A stretch of DNA of 64,000 nucleotides from Pollenia angustigena (taxonomy: Eukaryota > Arthropoda > Insecta > Diptera > Polleniidae): positions 279,230,067 to 279,294,066 of the forward strand of contig OV884056.1 in assembly GCA_930367215.1 (NCBI GenBank), given 5' to 3'. A program made the translations under genes and the position numbers. Position 1 is the stretch's first letter. Each line of letters starts with the position of its first letter. Positions 11,843 through 23,264 of the stretch are shown here, piece by piece. Below the pieces are notes generated by a model. That model was not told where the DNA came from and ran no database searches. It saw nothing but the letters and a program-made list of their open reading frames with translations.

Positions 11843-12480
11843 AATCTCACGACTGACTATTCTGAATGACTTCGAACGAGTACAAGTACTTGAATTGTGG
11901 CACTCCGGTCGGTGGTGGTGAATTGTATTTATGTATGTTGTCTACAATATCGGTTGGTTGGTTTTGACTCTTTCGCATGCTGCTGTGTTCGCTTGGTACC
12001 TACTTTCTTGAAGTGTGTGTTTCAAGACCAGTAGTGTAGTTCAGTTAGTGTTTTTATTTTTTTAATTTTCACTCTTTTCATTGGAATAACCAATTTTTTA
12101 TATATTTTAAAATTTTATTTTGTTGGTTGAAGAGCTGCTCCTCAAAAACCGAGACATAATGTAGCAGCATCAGTAAGCAGCCATAAAAAAACGACATGAA
12201 AAAGATAAATTTTTACACGATGTTTGGTTTGTAGTGTTTTTTGTTTTGTTTCTACAACATTTTATTTAAATTTTTTTTAATCTTTGTACCTATTTTTTCA
12301 TCCTTTTGTATTTTTTCCATTTGCCGGAGAATTTAGTTTTGCAAATTGTCGAAATTGTTGACATTGTGTTAAAAGAGTTGTGTCAAGTGTCAGCATAAAC
12401 TTGTGTAAAATATAAAATTTTTGATTAATTTTAACGTATTCATAATGGCGAAATTGAACGCACTAAATAAACATCTTAAT
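11843..12480 (+). promoter_or_regulatory. Candidate promoter / leader region (weak)
   Basis: This stretch is less AT-biased and more complex than its surroundings. At 12040-12048 it has TTCAGTTAG, a good match to the insect initiator (TCAGTY). Downstream is a leader-like region, then an ATG at 12445 in the context CATAATGGC. That ATG opens only 24 codons (MAKLNALNKHLN...), closed by TAA before any good splice donor. I see no TATA box or downstream promoter element at the expected distances. It could be an unannotated 5' end or chance. Confidence 0.2.
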
Positions 12481-12578
12481 GACTTTAATCAACAATTTCA
12501 AGAACATTTTCGATGTTAAAATCATATTGGTGCACAAAATTTTATTTGGACCAATTTCATTTGAAATTTAGCACAATA

Positions 12579-13315
12579 AAGGCCGCTTTAGCCGACCGAA
12601 AATGTAATTAAATGCAATGTAAAGTACCATAACGTACTGTAAGCTCGTTTGTGCACTTATAGAACATGTAAGAACGTGTCAGCTGTTACATAAAACAACA
12701 CACACAGTGATGAGAATTAAAAATGTTGAAATGTTGACCGCTTTGCAGAAAAAGTACCAAGTGATTTAAATAGTATTAAAACCGTATTTCTTGCATGTAT
12801 AAATAAATAAATAATTTAATATTTGATATTAATATTACAGATTTACAAAAAACAAATATTTATTAGTATATCATATTCGTACACATGTTCTTACATTAAT
12901 TTCAAAATGTGCATACACCTAAACAAGGTTTTAATACTATTAAAAACCAGACTTTGTTTGTTTGTGGATATGTCTTCATTTGTTAATTTTATACATCTAA
13001 ACATATATTTGTATAAATTAAAATATATATGGATTGTAACTTATTTTCTCAAAAGTCCACAGATATTATAACTGAAAAAGTACCAAACAAAAAGAGTTAT
13101 TTTACCCGAATTGCATTTAAAATATAAGCAGCCCATCACTATCTACAACTGTCGCGTAACCGCGTAATGAAATTCTATTTTCTACAGGTTGGCACGTTAC
13201 GGTTAAGTGACATTACAGTCAGTTAAGCATTTGCATTGCTTTCCATATAACAGAAACGATCAGCTGTTTACATTACATTTACATTTCTACATTTACGGTC
13301 GGCTAATGGGACCTT
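12579..13315. mobile_element. TIR element, TTAA-type family (MITE)
   Basis: The ends are inverted repeats: AAGGCCGCTTTAGCCGACCG on the left, and on the right the reverse complement of AAGGTCCCATTAGCCGACCG. The similarity extends to about 50 bp with ATGTAA-rich sequence. The right flank is TTAA and the left is TAAA, a possible TTAA target. Two shorter elements at 21.2 and 34.7 kb share the GGC..TTAG style of terminus. The internal 600 bp shows no transposase. Confidence 0.6.
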
Positions 13316-13720
13316 AAGTTTTATAAAAAAGTTGTGCGATTTATTAATATGTAGTTTTAATTTTTTGTTGCGATGTTTTTGATAACCCGATAATTGATAA
13401 AAGGTACAATAATTTCCTTACTAAATTATTAGAATTTTCACTGAAAATAATGCAATGTTTTTAATACGAAGTTATCATAATTTTTATACTAAATTATGCG
13501 ATGTTCTTTAGAAATGTTCAATGAAAAGTAACTACATTATTTTCAACTCAATAATGTTTATCAACAATTTTGCGTTGTTTACTTTGAATTTTTTTTTTTT
13601 ATAAAATTATGCGGTAAAATTTATTGTTGCTGTTTTCTTAGTAAAGATCGATAATTTTCATAGCCAAAAGACGTTTTTAATACAATAATATTATACGAAA
13701 ATAAAAGAGCCTTTCAAGTT
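13316..13720 (+). repeat. 41-bp satellite, block 4a
   Basis: Diverged monomers with GCGATGTTTTTGATAAC and similar cores, same orientation as the other blocks. Confidence 0.5.
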
Positions 13721-13780
13721 ACTGACGTCGATTCAATTGAGCGATTTGGCCTGAAGCTCCCTATGAAAAAAGTAAATAGT

Positions 13781-14122
13781 TTTCTAACTACCCGTCTCCA
13801 CCATACATCAACTTGGTAAGAACAGCATGTCGCACATGAATTCTACTCGTGTAGACTGTTCATGTTCATGTTTCGTCCATGTTCTGCCATCGTTGCCTAA
13901 ACATTCGTCTTAGCACCCATGTGCGCCATGATGTTGGCCATACAATGTATTTTCTGTATACAACAAAACGCACAACAACAATAATTGTAGTCAATCAAAA
14001 CATGAACATCACCACGTATTCGGCACATACAAGAACATGAACAAATTAATACCGTTGCTCTGCCGGCGTTATGGTCATGTCATGTTCTAATCGAAAGCGC
14101 ATGGAGACGTGGGGTTAGAAAA
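13781..14122. mobile_element. MITE inserted in satellite block 4
   Basis: The left end reads TTTCTAACTACCCGTCTCCA and the right end is the reverse complement of TTTCTAACCCCACGTCTCCA, an imperfect terminal repeat of about 20 bp. The interior is rich in CATGTTCATG and GAACATGA words and is GC-richer than the flanks. No target duplication was identified. Confidence 0.55.
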
Positions 14123-14129
14123 AAGTTTC

Positions 14130-15840
14130 AATCAAAACTTGTAAAAACTCACCAATTCCAATACCAAAATATACGATGTTATTGACAAATGGAAAATTTG
14201 TTTTAACAATGTGCCTCTGCAATGTTATCGAGAACTCACAAATTTTTAAAGTAATATGTATATGCAATGTTATTTTGAACTTGCTGATTTCAATAGAAAT
14301 TTGTTCAGTTTTATCAAAAACTCGATATTTTTATAGAAAACTATTGCGATGTGACAGGAAACTCTCAAACTTCCCTAGAAAATTATGCGATGTTTTAAAA
14401 AACTTACTGATATTCATTAAAAATTGTGCGATGTTATTAAAAACTTTCTAGCATTATTAGACAACGAAGTGATGTTTTTTAAAACTTGCCAGTTTTCATA
14501 AAAATGCATGCAATGTTATCTTAAAATCTCTAATTTTAATAGAAAATTAAGTCATGTTATATAGAACTCGCGAGTATACTTAAATGGAAAATTGTGCGAT
14601 GTCATCGAAAACTCTATATAATAAGTACAGAAACCTATGCGATTTTATATAGAGCTCGTTAATAATCATGAAAAATTATGCGATGTTATCAATAACTTTC
14701 GCGAACCGATGTTTTCCAAACCTGCTAGTTTTCATATAAAATTATGCAATGTTTTCTCTAATTTTGACAGAAAATTATTCGATGTTGTATAAAACTCGCC
14801 ACTATAAATGGAAAGTTTTGCGATGTCATCAAAAATTTTTAATTAGTATAGAATATTATGCGATTTTATATAGAGCTCGCTAATATTTATGAAAAGTTCT
14901 GCGATGTTGTCAAGAACTTTCTAACTTTCTTAGAAAACTAACCGACATTTTTTAAACTTGCTTATTATTACATAAAATAATGCAATGTTATCTCAAACTC
15001 ACTTTTTTGGACAGGAAGTGATGCGATTTTATATAGAACTCGTATTTCTAAATGGAAAATCATACGATGTCATCGAAATTTTTATAATATGTATAAAAAG
15101 TTATGCGATTTTATACATTCATAAAGATTTCTGCGATGTTATCAAAAACTTTCTAACTTTTTTTAGAAAATAAATCAATGTTTTAAAAACTTACTTATTT
15201 TCATATAAAGTTATGGAATGTTATCCAAAACTTTTTAAATTTTATAGAAAATTGCGCAATGTAATCGAGAATTTGCAAATTTGTATATAAGATTATGCGA
15301 TGTTATATAAAACTCACTAGTATTTATGGGAAATTGGGCGATGTCTTTGTCAACTTTTTAATTTTCATAAAAAACAAAGCAATGTTATAAAATCTCACTA
15401 TTTTTTTATATAAAATTTGCGATGTTAGCAAAAAGTCATTATATTTTATAGAAAGTTATGCAACGTAATCTAAAACTCGCTAATTTCGGTGGGTATGTTA
15501 CGTTGAATTCGTTACTATTAAAGAAGATTTGTGCGAAGGCATCGTACTCTTTCTTATTTTTATGTAAAATTATGCGATGTTATTAAAAACACCTTGAGTT
15601 TTATAGAAAATTGTGTAATGCTATGGAAAACTCTCAAATTTTTAAAGAAATTTATGAGATGTTATGCATATATATCTCGCTAATCTTTATGGAAAGGGTG
15701 TACTATGTCATCGATATCTTTGTGATTTTCATAGAAAAAAAAGCGATGTTATAAAAACTCGCTAATTTTCAAATAAAATTATGCGATGTTATCAAAACTC
15801 TAAAATTGTTTTACAAAGAATGCAATGTTTTATTTATTAT
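14130..15840 (+). repeat. 41-bp satellite, block 4b (clearest array)
   Basis: The most regular block. TGCGATGT cores occur at roughly 41-42-bp steps, for example near 14345, 14387 and 14429. A typical unit reads AAAATTATGCGATGTTATC followed by AAAACTCGCTAATTTTCATA. TATCGATA is mostly decayed to TATCAAAA here, so this block is a sequence subfamily. Confidence 0.75.
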
Positions 15841-17284
15841 TTAATTAAAAAAAATCATAATTCCGACCCACTGTTTGTAAATTTAAAACTTTTTTTCAAT
15901 ATTTTCTTTACATTTCTTTTTTTGTAATCAATGACTGATACTGACATTTTAATGTGAAGGAATTCTGTGTGTAAGTGTTCATTATCAGAATAATTGATGA
16001 AGGTTAATTAACATTCTTTTTTTTTTGAATTCTCTGCAAGTATTTCTTCTTTTTCATTTTGCCCTGCAGGATAGAAAAAAAAACAACAAAATGTAAGAAG
16101 ATTTTCGGTATATTTTGAATACATTTACGTTTGAAATTTTAAGTACCTGATACTCATTAAAATTACTTTGTGGTGGCAACTACTCTTAAATATTCTAAAA
16201 GATTAGTTCTATTTTGTAATTATTCTTTTTATTTCAAGGGGAAGAGAGATGAAGAAAATATTTTCTAATTGTTTTTTACCTTAAAAAATCAATTAGCTTG
16301 ACTGTTTGGTACGCTTGACTTGTTAAGTTGATTTGCGTGATGACGATTATTTGGTTAGTTTCGTTTTAGATTTCAGTTAAACAGAAAGTTTTTTTTTCCT
16401 TTACTTTCTTTAGTGTTAAGATGTGTATGTATGATTGTGAATTCAAAGAGAGTTGGTTTCAAATTAAAGAATATTTTCTTTGTTTTGAAGAAAGAACTTC
16501 ATTTATTTTTAATTTAATTTAAATCGTTTTTTTTTCGTCATCTTTCTAAAACCTCATTTAATTTTATTATTCCGAAAAAAAATGTTTTTCTTCAGACATA
16601 ATTTTTATGGCTGCCCCAAATAGAAAATAACGAAACCCTAAAAAAAACTTAATGAAATTTACTTAATAAATTTGTAATTAACACTACACACACAACAGTA
16701 ACAACAACCGTACACCAGAAAACACCCAAATTAAAGAGAACAGACAAAAAAATCTTAAATAAACATTATTTTTAACCTTTTGGGGTCAAAATTATTTGTT
16801 CAATGTTTGGAGTTTTATTTCGACATCACTTCACTTTATTTATTTATTTATTTGTAAAACATTATTATTTTGTTATTGTTCGAAATGTTGTTGTTGCATT
16901 AAAGTTATTGTCGTTGTTTGTTTTGTGTGTGTGAGTAAGTCCAAGTGTGTTTATTCTCCAGGGTCCTCTTTAACCTCATGTAACCATTAAGTCATCCATT
17001 CATTCACTGATTCTTGCGCTGCCAACCAACGAACCATCACCCATCTATCCATCCATCCATCCACCAGCAATAATTTAGCATTAACAAATGTTTAACAGAT
17101 AAAATTTGTTTGGTGCTGTCGTTTTGTCGGGTTCTTTTTCTTCCAAAATTTTATTTTCTTTTTTCCCGATTCTCTCGAAAAGGTGTGTCAGTCACATTTA
17201 AAGTTGATCCGATTATGTTGTCGTGATGTTATTTGGTTTTTTTTTCTTCTTTTGTTGAGTTCTTTATTTATTTTTATTTTAGCT
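15841..17284. other. AT-rich spacer, no gene
   Basis: No satellite core and no coding frame. An imperfect ATCC microsatellite lies at 17045-17062. Confidence 0.45.
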
Positions 17285-17285
17285 T

Positions 17286-18546
17286 ATTATACCCTCCACC
17301 ACAATTAGTTGTGAAGAGGGTATATTCAGTTTGTCATTCCGTGTGAAACTTTTTTACTATTCATCTCAGACCCTATAAAGTATATATATTCTGGGTCCTT
17401 GAGTAATTTTAAGTCGATTTAGCCATGTCCGTCTGTCTGTCCGTCTGTCCGTCTGTTGAAAACACGCTCACTTTCGAAAAACTCAAAAGAAATCAACAAA
17501 CTTGAAGTCAAATTGCTTGTAGTTATCCTAAGCAGTTTGGGATTGAAATTCAGCAAAATCGGTTCAATAGGATCTGAGCTATGAATCAAAATGTGGAACC
17601 ACCACCTAAAAAAAATTGATAATTTTGTTACAAAAACTAACATAAATGGTGGAAAAATGCACAGAATGATATAAGATTTCGCAACAATTCGTTTTATTCA
17701 ACTGGAAATCACGCTGTGAAATTTCGTGAAGATCCGTCAATAATTTACCCTAGGCCCCATATAAGCCCTACTCCCGGAAATCAGTATATTAAGCCTAAAA
17801 CCCTAACTAACAATGCTATCATAACAAATTTTGGCAAGTCACAGTTACATAGGACTAGAAATTAAACTGTTAAGTTTCGTGAAGATCGGTCCATAATTTA
17901 CCATAGGCCCCATATAAAACCTACTTCCGGAAAACAACTTAGTACGCCTAAAAACGTAAAAAATAATGCTATCATAACAAAATTTGGTACATCAAAGTTT
18001 TATTGGACAAGAAATAAAATTGTGTTATTTCGTGAAGATCGGTCCATAACTTACCCTGGGCCCCATATAAACCTTACTCCCGGAAACCGTTTAGTACGCC
18101 TAAATCCGTAAAAAATAATGCTATCATAACAAAATTTGGTACATCAAAGTTTTATAGGACAAGAAATAAAACTGTGTAATTTCGTGAAGATCGGTCCAAA
18201 ATTTACCCTGGGCCCCATATAAACCCTACTCCCGGAAAACAGTTTAGTACGCCTAAATCCGTAAAAAATAATGCTATCACAACAAAATTTGGTACATCAA
18301 AGTTTTATAGAACTGGGAAAAAGACTGTGAAATTTCGTGAAGATCGGTCCATAATTTGCCCTAGGCCCCATTAAAAAAACCCTACTACCGGAAAACAGTT
18401 TAGTCGCCTAAATCCATAATTAATAACAAATCGTCACAGTTTAAGATAATAATAACATCATACAGATATTACTCCTTAAACATTCGAACTGTCGGTGGAG
18501 GGTATCAAAGATTCGGCACAGCCGAATATAGCACTCTAACTTGTTT
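17286..18546 (+). mobile_element. Mini-me / Helentron-like non-autonomous element
   Basis: It begins TTATACCCTCCACCAC with a nearby partner TTGTGAAGAGGGTATA (5' hairpin). It ends GGTGGAGGGTATC, then a hairpin ATTCGGCACAGCCGAAT (18511-18527) and ACTTGTTTTT. After the start come TATAAAGTATATATATTCTG and a GTCC/GTCT run (17429-17456), the hallmarks of mini-me elements. Internal subterminal inverted repeats plus a 3' hairpin match Helentron-derived elements as I know them. No protein is encoded. Fragments of the same family are scattered through the rest of the window. Confidence 0.6.
17640..18440 (+). repeat. Five tandem copies of a 153-bp unit
   Basis: Within the mini-me-like element the phrase GAAGATC(C/G)GTC starts at 17728, 17881, 18034, 18186 and 18339, spacings of 153, 153, 152 and 153 bp. 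Each unit carries CCC(C/T)ATATAAACCCTACT-like, CGGAAAACAGTTTAGTACGC and AAAATTTGGTACATCAAAG segments. Units 2-4 are closest to each other and the outer ones are more diverged. Confidence 0.9.
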
Positions 18547-18839
18547 TTTATGTATATTTGACCTTCTCTGGCAGTTAAAGCAATAAAAAACATTTTCTTC
18601 CCTTTTCAAATTACAAAATTATTACTGGGTTTAATACAAATTGTAATACCAGGATTAAAAATTTTTCGAATTAAAATTAAAATACTCAATAATAATGCTT
18701 ACTGTTTAAAGGGTTTTTTAAGGTATACAGTTGGGAAGATAATAAGATAAATAATGTATGTTTACAAAAAGTAAAACATTGTTTTCAGAAAGAGCAAACA
18801 AATGTAATGAAACTTTAGCATCATTTTAAGAAAAATTTT

Positions 18840-20790
18840 AGAAATTAAGAATCTTATAGCCCAATAATTTTTTATGAAATGCTTTGCGATGTTTTTAATA
18901 GTTCTATAGTAAAAAAAAATTAATGTGATGTTGTTTATAGCTTTACAATTTCAATAAAAATTTATTGCATGTCAATAAATTTAAACGTAAATTATGTGTT
19001 GTTATTTTAAAGTCTATTATTGTGAAAAATTTCGGGCGAAAATTTTTTGAAACACATTTTTTATAAAAAAATCATGCAATGTTATTTTTTGTAGAATAGT
19101 TTTCATTAAGAACAATGTGAAGGAATCGATTTTACAAAAATGCAGATTAATAGAAAAATTACGCGATTTTATTTATAAATATATAATTTTTATAGGAAAT
19201 TATGCCATGTTATTTGTAACTTCATAATTTTTGTACAAAACTATGCGATATTATAGTTTTATTGATTTAATAATTTGCAAAAACATGGTTCGACGTTATT
19301 AAAAACTCAATAATATTGACAAAATGTTGTGCGATAATCACAAAAAAATATGCGTTGTTATTTATAACAGGAATATTTTAATAGCCAAAGTATGCTTGGT
19401 TATTTATAACTTTAAATATGCAATTAAACAAAATAAATAAATAAAAAAAAAAAAAATATTACATTTTCTTTTCTTTATTTTTATGTTTTAAAAGTGCAAA
19501 CTTTTTAAAATTTCAATCATTTTCATTAAATATTATGCAATATTATATTTTTATGTTTTGTTTTTTATTAAAATCTCAAGACTTTTCATAAAATATTTTG
19601 CGATGTTTTGAAAAGCTTGGTAATAATTACAGCTTATTATGCGATGTTATTTATAACTGGATGATTTTCATAGATAAATTTAGCTTTTTATTTATAACTC
19701 CAAAAAATAAAACTATGCGATATTTTTTTTTTTATTTCGTATTTGCATTAAAAAGTGCGATATCATTAAGAAATGGATAATTTTTATAGAGTATTATGAA
19801 TTGTTATTTAAAACTCGATAAATTTCATAAAATATTGTGCGATGTTTTTCAAAGGCTGTTAATAATAAAAATTAAAAATGCTTTGTTATTTACAATTGAA
19901 ATATTTTTATAGATAAATGCTATGTAATTTATAACTTCAATAGAAAACTATGCGATACTATTTTGTATTTATAAATAGTTTGCATTAAAATGTTGCGATG
20001 TTATTAAGAACTTCATAACTTCAATAAAATATTGTAAGATGTGTTTAAAGACTCGGTAATAAGCATAGTAAGTTATGCGATGTTTTTTATAACTGGATTA
20101 TTTTCAAAGCAAAATAATGCTTTCTTATTTGTAGTTCTAACAAAAAAAAAACTCAATAATTTCCATAAAATATTTTGCGATGTTGTTTTTAAAACATGCT
20201 TATAATCACTGTTAATTATGCGATGTTATTCACAATTGGATTATTTTCATAGACAAATTATGGTTTTTTTTTATTACTCCACATAAGAAATTATGCGATA
20301 TTATGTTTAACTAATTCTTATATTTTATTTTCATAATAAAGTGCGAAGTTATTAAAATCTCAATAATTTGCAAAAATTATTAGTTATTTAAGACCGGATT
20401 AGTACTTTCATTGTCAAATTAGGTTTTGTTATTTACAACTCCAATAAAATATTATGCGATATTATTATTTTTTTTATTTAGATTTATTTTTTAAAATAGT
20501 TTGCGATGTTTTTTATACTTGGTAATAACAGTTAATTATGCGATGTTATTTATAACTGGATTATTTTCATAGAGAAATTAGGGTTTTTTATTTATAAACG
20601 GATAAAAAATTATGCGTTGTTATTGTTTGTATTTATTTTTATTTAAAATTTTCATAAAAAAGTGCGATGTCATTTAAAACTCAATAATTTTAAAAACGTA
20701 TTATGCAATGTCATTAAAAATTCAATAATTTTTATAAAATATTGTGCGATGTTATTTCAAGGTAAACAATTTTCATAGAAATTAGTATCG
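18840..20790 (+). repeat. 41-bp satellite, block 5
   Basis: Units such as TTATGCGATGTTATTTATAA followed by CTGGATTATTTTCATAG recur at about 42 bp. TATCGATA is replaced by TATTTATA, so this is another subfamily. It is the last block of the satellite; none is seen downstream. Confidence 0.7.
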
Positions 20791-20850
20791 TTGTCATTTT
20801 GTTGAACTGTTTATGGGTTTTTAGCCCAAATTCAACTGATATTTCAATTA

Positions 20851-20992
20851 GAGCCGGTTCACACACGTCAAGTTTGGCTCGTCAAGTCTTGAGTTTTTAG
20901 GAGAGAGGGGACAAGAAATGGCATACTCTTTTCCCTTCTCTCCTAAAAGCTGAAGACTTGACGAGTCAAACTTGACGTGTGTGAACTGGCAC
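20851..20992. mobile_element. 142-bp Harbinger-type MITE with TTA duplication
   Basis: Near-complete fold-back: the left end starts GAGCCGGTTCACACACGTCA and the right end is the reverse complement of GTGCCAGTTCACACACGTCA. The arms are about 60 bp. TTA flanks both sides (20848-20850 and 20993-20995). The related copy at 23.3 kb reads AATTAGGCTTAAG there with a single TTA, so it is the empty site. A 3-bp TTA/TWA duplication is characteristic of PIF/Harbinger. Confidence 0.8.
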
Positions 20993-21188
20993 TTAGGCTA
21001 ATGTTCATAAAATTTAATTTTCATTAAATTATTTTTTTTATGAAGAAAGGAATTTTACAACATGAAATTTATTGATAAGTTTTCATTCTTGGCTGCCGCG
21101 CGAAGCGAACCCAGGCTTTCACGGACAGGTTACCCTAACATGTTGGAATTGCAACCACTGAATCTCTTCAGAGAGTTTTGCCGTTTAA

Positions 21189-21372
21189 AAGCTCAGTTAG
21201 CCGGGAGTAACAGTAACGATGAAAATCAGCTGATTCATTTTGTTGTATGTAAAGCAATTAGAACGATTACAGTTAGCAGCAAGATGTTACGTCTCAATCT
21301 GTAAGAAATAGATTGGTCTTTTTACTTTTTACTGTAAGGTTACTTTTACTATTACTCCCGGCTAACTGAGCC
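21189..21372. mobile_element. TTAA-target MITE inside dispersed repeat
   Basis: The ends are AAGCTCAGTTAGCCGGGAGT and the reverse complement of GGCTCAGTTAGCCGGGAGTA, flanked by TTAA (21185-21188 and 21373-21376). The copy at 23.5 kb lacks this insertion. The element is 184 bp with no coding capacity. TTAA targets are used by piggyBac and some other superfamilies. Confidence 0.75.
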
Positions 21373-21640
21373 TTAACACTCAAAGCCATTGACGGCTGCT
21401 GGCAGTCGATAGTCAAACATCAATCTTTTAACCAAATTGTATTTAAACTTTGGTAGATCGAAATTTGCTTTGAACGATTATCTATTTTAATTGATTTACA
21501 TGTTCTTCCTTACTTCTGTTTTTTCCTACTTTACGTCAAGAATTCTTTTTGAAGTCTAAAGTACATTTTCCTGTTTCCCATGTTTTTGTCCTTCTTCTTC
21601 TTGTTGACCTTTTTCAGCACAATTTGAAGGGCAAATGTAA

Positions 21641-22920
21641 ACATAGAGCTCGCGTCCCAGCTTTTAACAATAATTAGTATCATAAAAAGTTTGGTAGTTT
21701 TGTTTGCAACTTAAAACAGTTTCTTTAATTTTCAGCGATTTTTTCTTTTCGTAACTTAATAGAATATAATGCGTTGTTATTATCAAATAATGCAAGTGGG
21801 TCTATTAAGTCATCAAAGCTTTGGAGGAGTCTCCGAAGTGGTGTAGTTCGGATATGACTTTTTTAATCAACCCATAATTTGGCTAGAACTGATTTCTTAA
21901 ATAAAACTAATCGATAGTCATACGTTAACATAATAACTTAATAACTCAAAATAAATGTTTTTATTCTGAACGTAATTCTATATTTAAAATATGAACTTTA
22001 CAAAAGTTTTTCTTTTTTTCTTTATTTCTTTATTTATCCAACTAATTAATCAGACAAAGTAAATAATAATGAATAGTTCAAGGTTGAAGGTTTTTGCAAA
22101 ATATATTCATAACTTGAATTCCATTAACAGATTCTAGGAAATCATTAATTATGAAAATAATTGATGGAAACCCTTTAACAAAGAGTTATTTACAAGAATG
22201 AATATTTCATGCAGAAGGTATTAATTATAGGAAATATAATTTATGTTTAATTTTAACTGTACTTGTGCAACATAATATTTATTTTCTTTTTGGTAATTTA
22301 AGAATTTTGGTCAGAAAAGAGTTTTTTTAAAAACCACATTGACACAATAGAAAATTCCACCACATCGTTTTAAGCCGTATTTAAGTGTTTTAATCATAAA
22401 AGTATCTACTGAAAATAAAAAGAAAATATTTTTACTTTTTATGTTTTTCATCTTCATCATCTTTATTACTTTTTTTTTTTTTTTTGTTTTTGTTTCATTT
22501 GGAAATGGTTTTTTTATTTTGCGGTTATGTAGGGGGCAAAATTATGTGAATGTTGCAAGGAGCTGTATAAAACGTTTGTAATTATTTTGATGTTTTAAGA
22601 GGATTTTTTTATATTTCTTTAACACTTACTGACTGACTTTTTTTGTGTAATACACTCAAACATTTAAAGTTTATGGCTGTGGTTGGTGGTTCTTTTTTTT
22701 CAAATAATTACACTGCAGGAAATTAGTCTGTGTGGTACAATATACGGTTTACTGATGGACTCAGGTGTTAAGTGGAGTTTAAAATATTCTTCTAGTTCTT
22801 ATTAAATTGTTGTTTTTTAAATTTAACAATCATTCTCTAAAGAAATTTTAGACCCTTTTCGGAAACTATTTTCAATAGTAGGGGACGTGAGTTGATTTTG
22901 TTTTCATTTAAGACAAAGAC
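21641..22920. other. AT-rich spacer, no gene
   Basis: No repeat family, terminal repeats or coding frame recognised; poly-T run at 22471-22485. Confidence 0.45.
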
Positions 22921-22921
22921 A

Positions 22922-23060
22922 AGTAAAAGTTCTTAGTTTCGTCTGTGCCGAATCTTTTATACCCTTTATCATAATAGTAAATATCGTACCAAAACCTTAA
23001 GCTTGGGAGTACACATGTGTTAGGATCTGGTGAAAAATTGGAACGATTTGGGTTATTTTC
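22922..23060 (-). mobile_element. Mini-me-like element, 3' end fragment
   Basis: On the minus strand this reads GGGTATAAAAGATTCGGCACAG-like sequence and then ACTTGTCTT, the same terminal arrangement as the 17.3-kb element, including the end of the CGGCACAG hairpin. Confidence 0.5.
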
Positions 23061-23067
23061 AATATTT

Positions 23068-23206
23068 AATCAGCCTTATTCCGGTTGTCGTTGTCGTTGT
23101 CGTAATCGACAGTGTCGTTTTTTTGCATTAGATTAAAGTGACACAGAGCCTGTTTTCTTTAATCTTCTACAAAAAACAACACTGTCGATGACGACAACCG
23201 GAATAA
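23068..23206. mobile_element. Fold-back MITE, about 139 bp
   Basis: The left arm TTATTCCGGTTGTCGTTGTC and the right arm, the reverse complement of TTATTCCGGTTGTCGTCATC, continue to CGACAGTGT and the AAAAAACAACACTG partner. The left arm has an extra GTCGTT repeat. No coding content. Confidence 0.65.
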
Positions 23207-23264
23207 TGCTGCATATTCCAAATCTAAGCCAAATTTGGTCCTTTTTGCTATAATTAGTATTGTG

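Larger units (their letters stand above)
20791..21640 (+). repeat. Dispersed repeat, copy 1 (host of two MITEs)
   Basis: The sequence TTTTGTTGAACTGTTTATGG..., then TTCATAAAATTTAATTTTCA, TGAAGAAAGGAATTTTACAA, a tRNA-like reversed segment, then TTTGGTAGATCGAAATTTGC and a tail ending near TTGACCTTTTT matches 23265-23760 in order. A piece also occurs at about 955-1020. Two MITEs interrupt it, and comparison with the 23-kb copy gives their empty sites. The tRNA-like part is more decayed here than at 23.4 kb. Confidence 0.7.

Noticed and set aside
17640..18440. CRISPR-like array
   Set aside because: The whole 153-bp unit repeats without unique spacers, and it lies within a eukaryotic mobile element.
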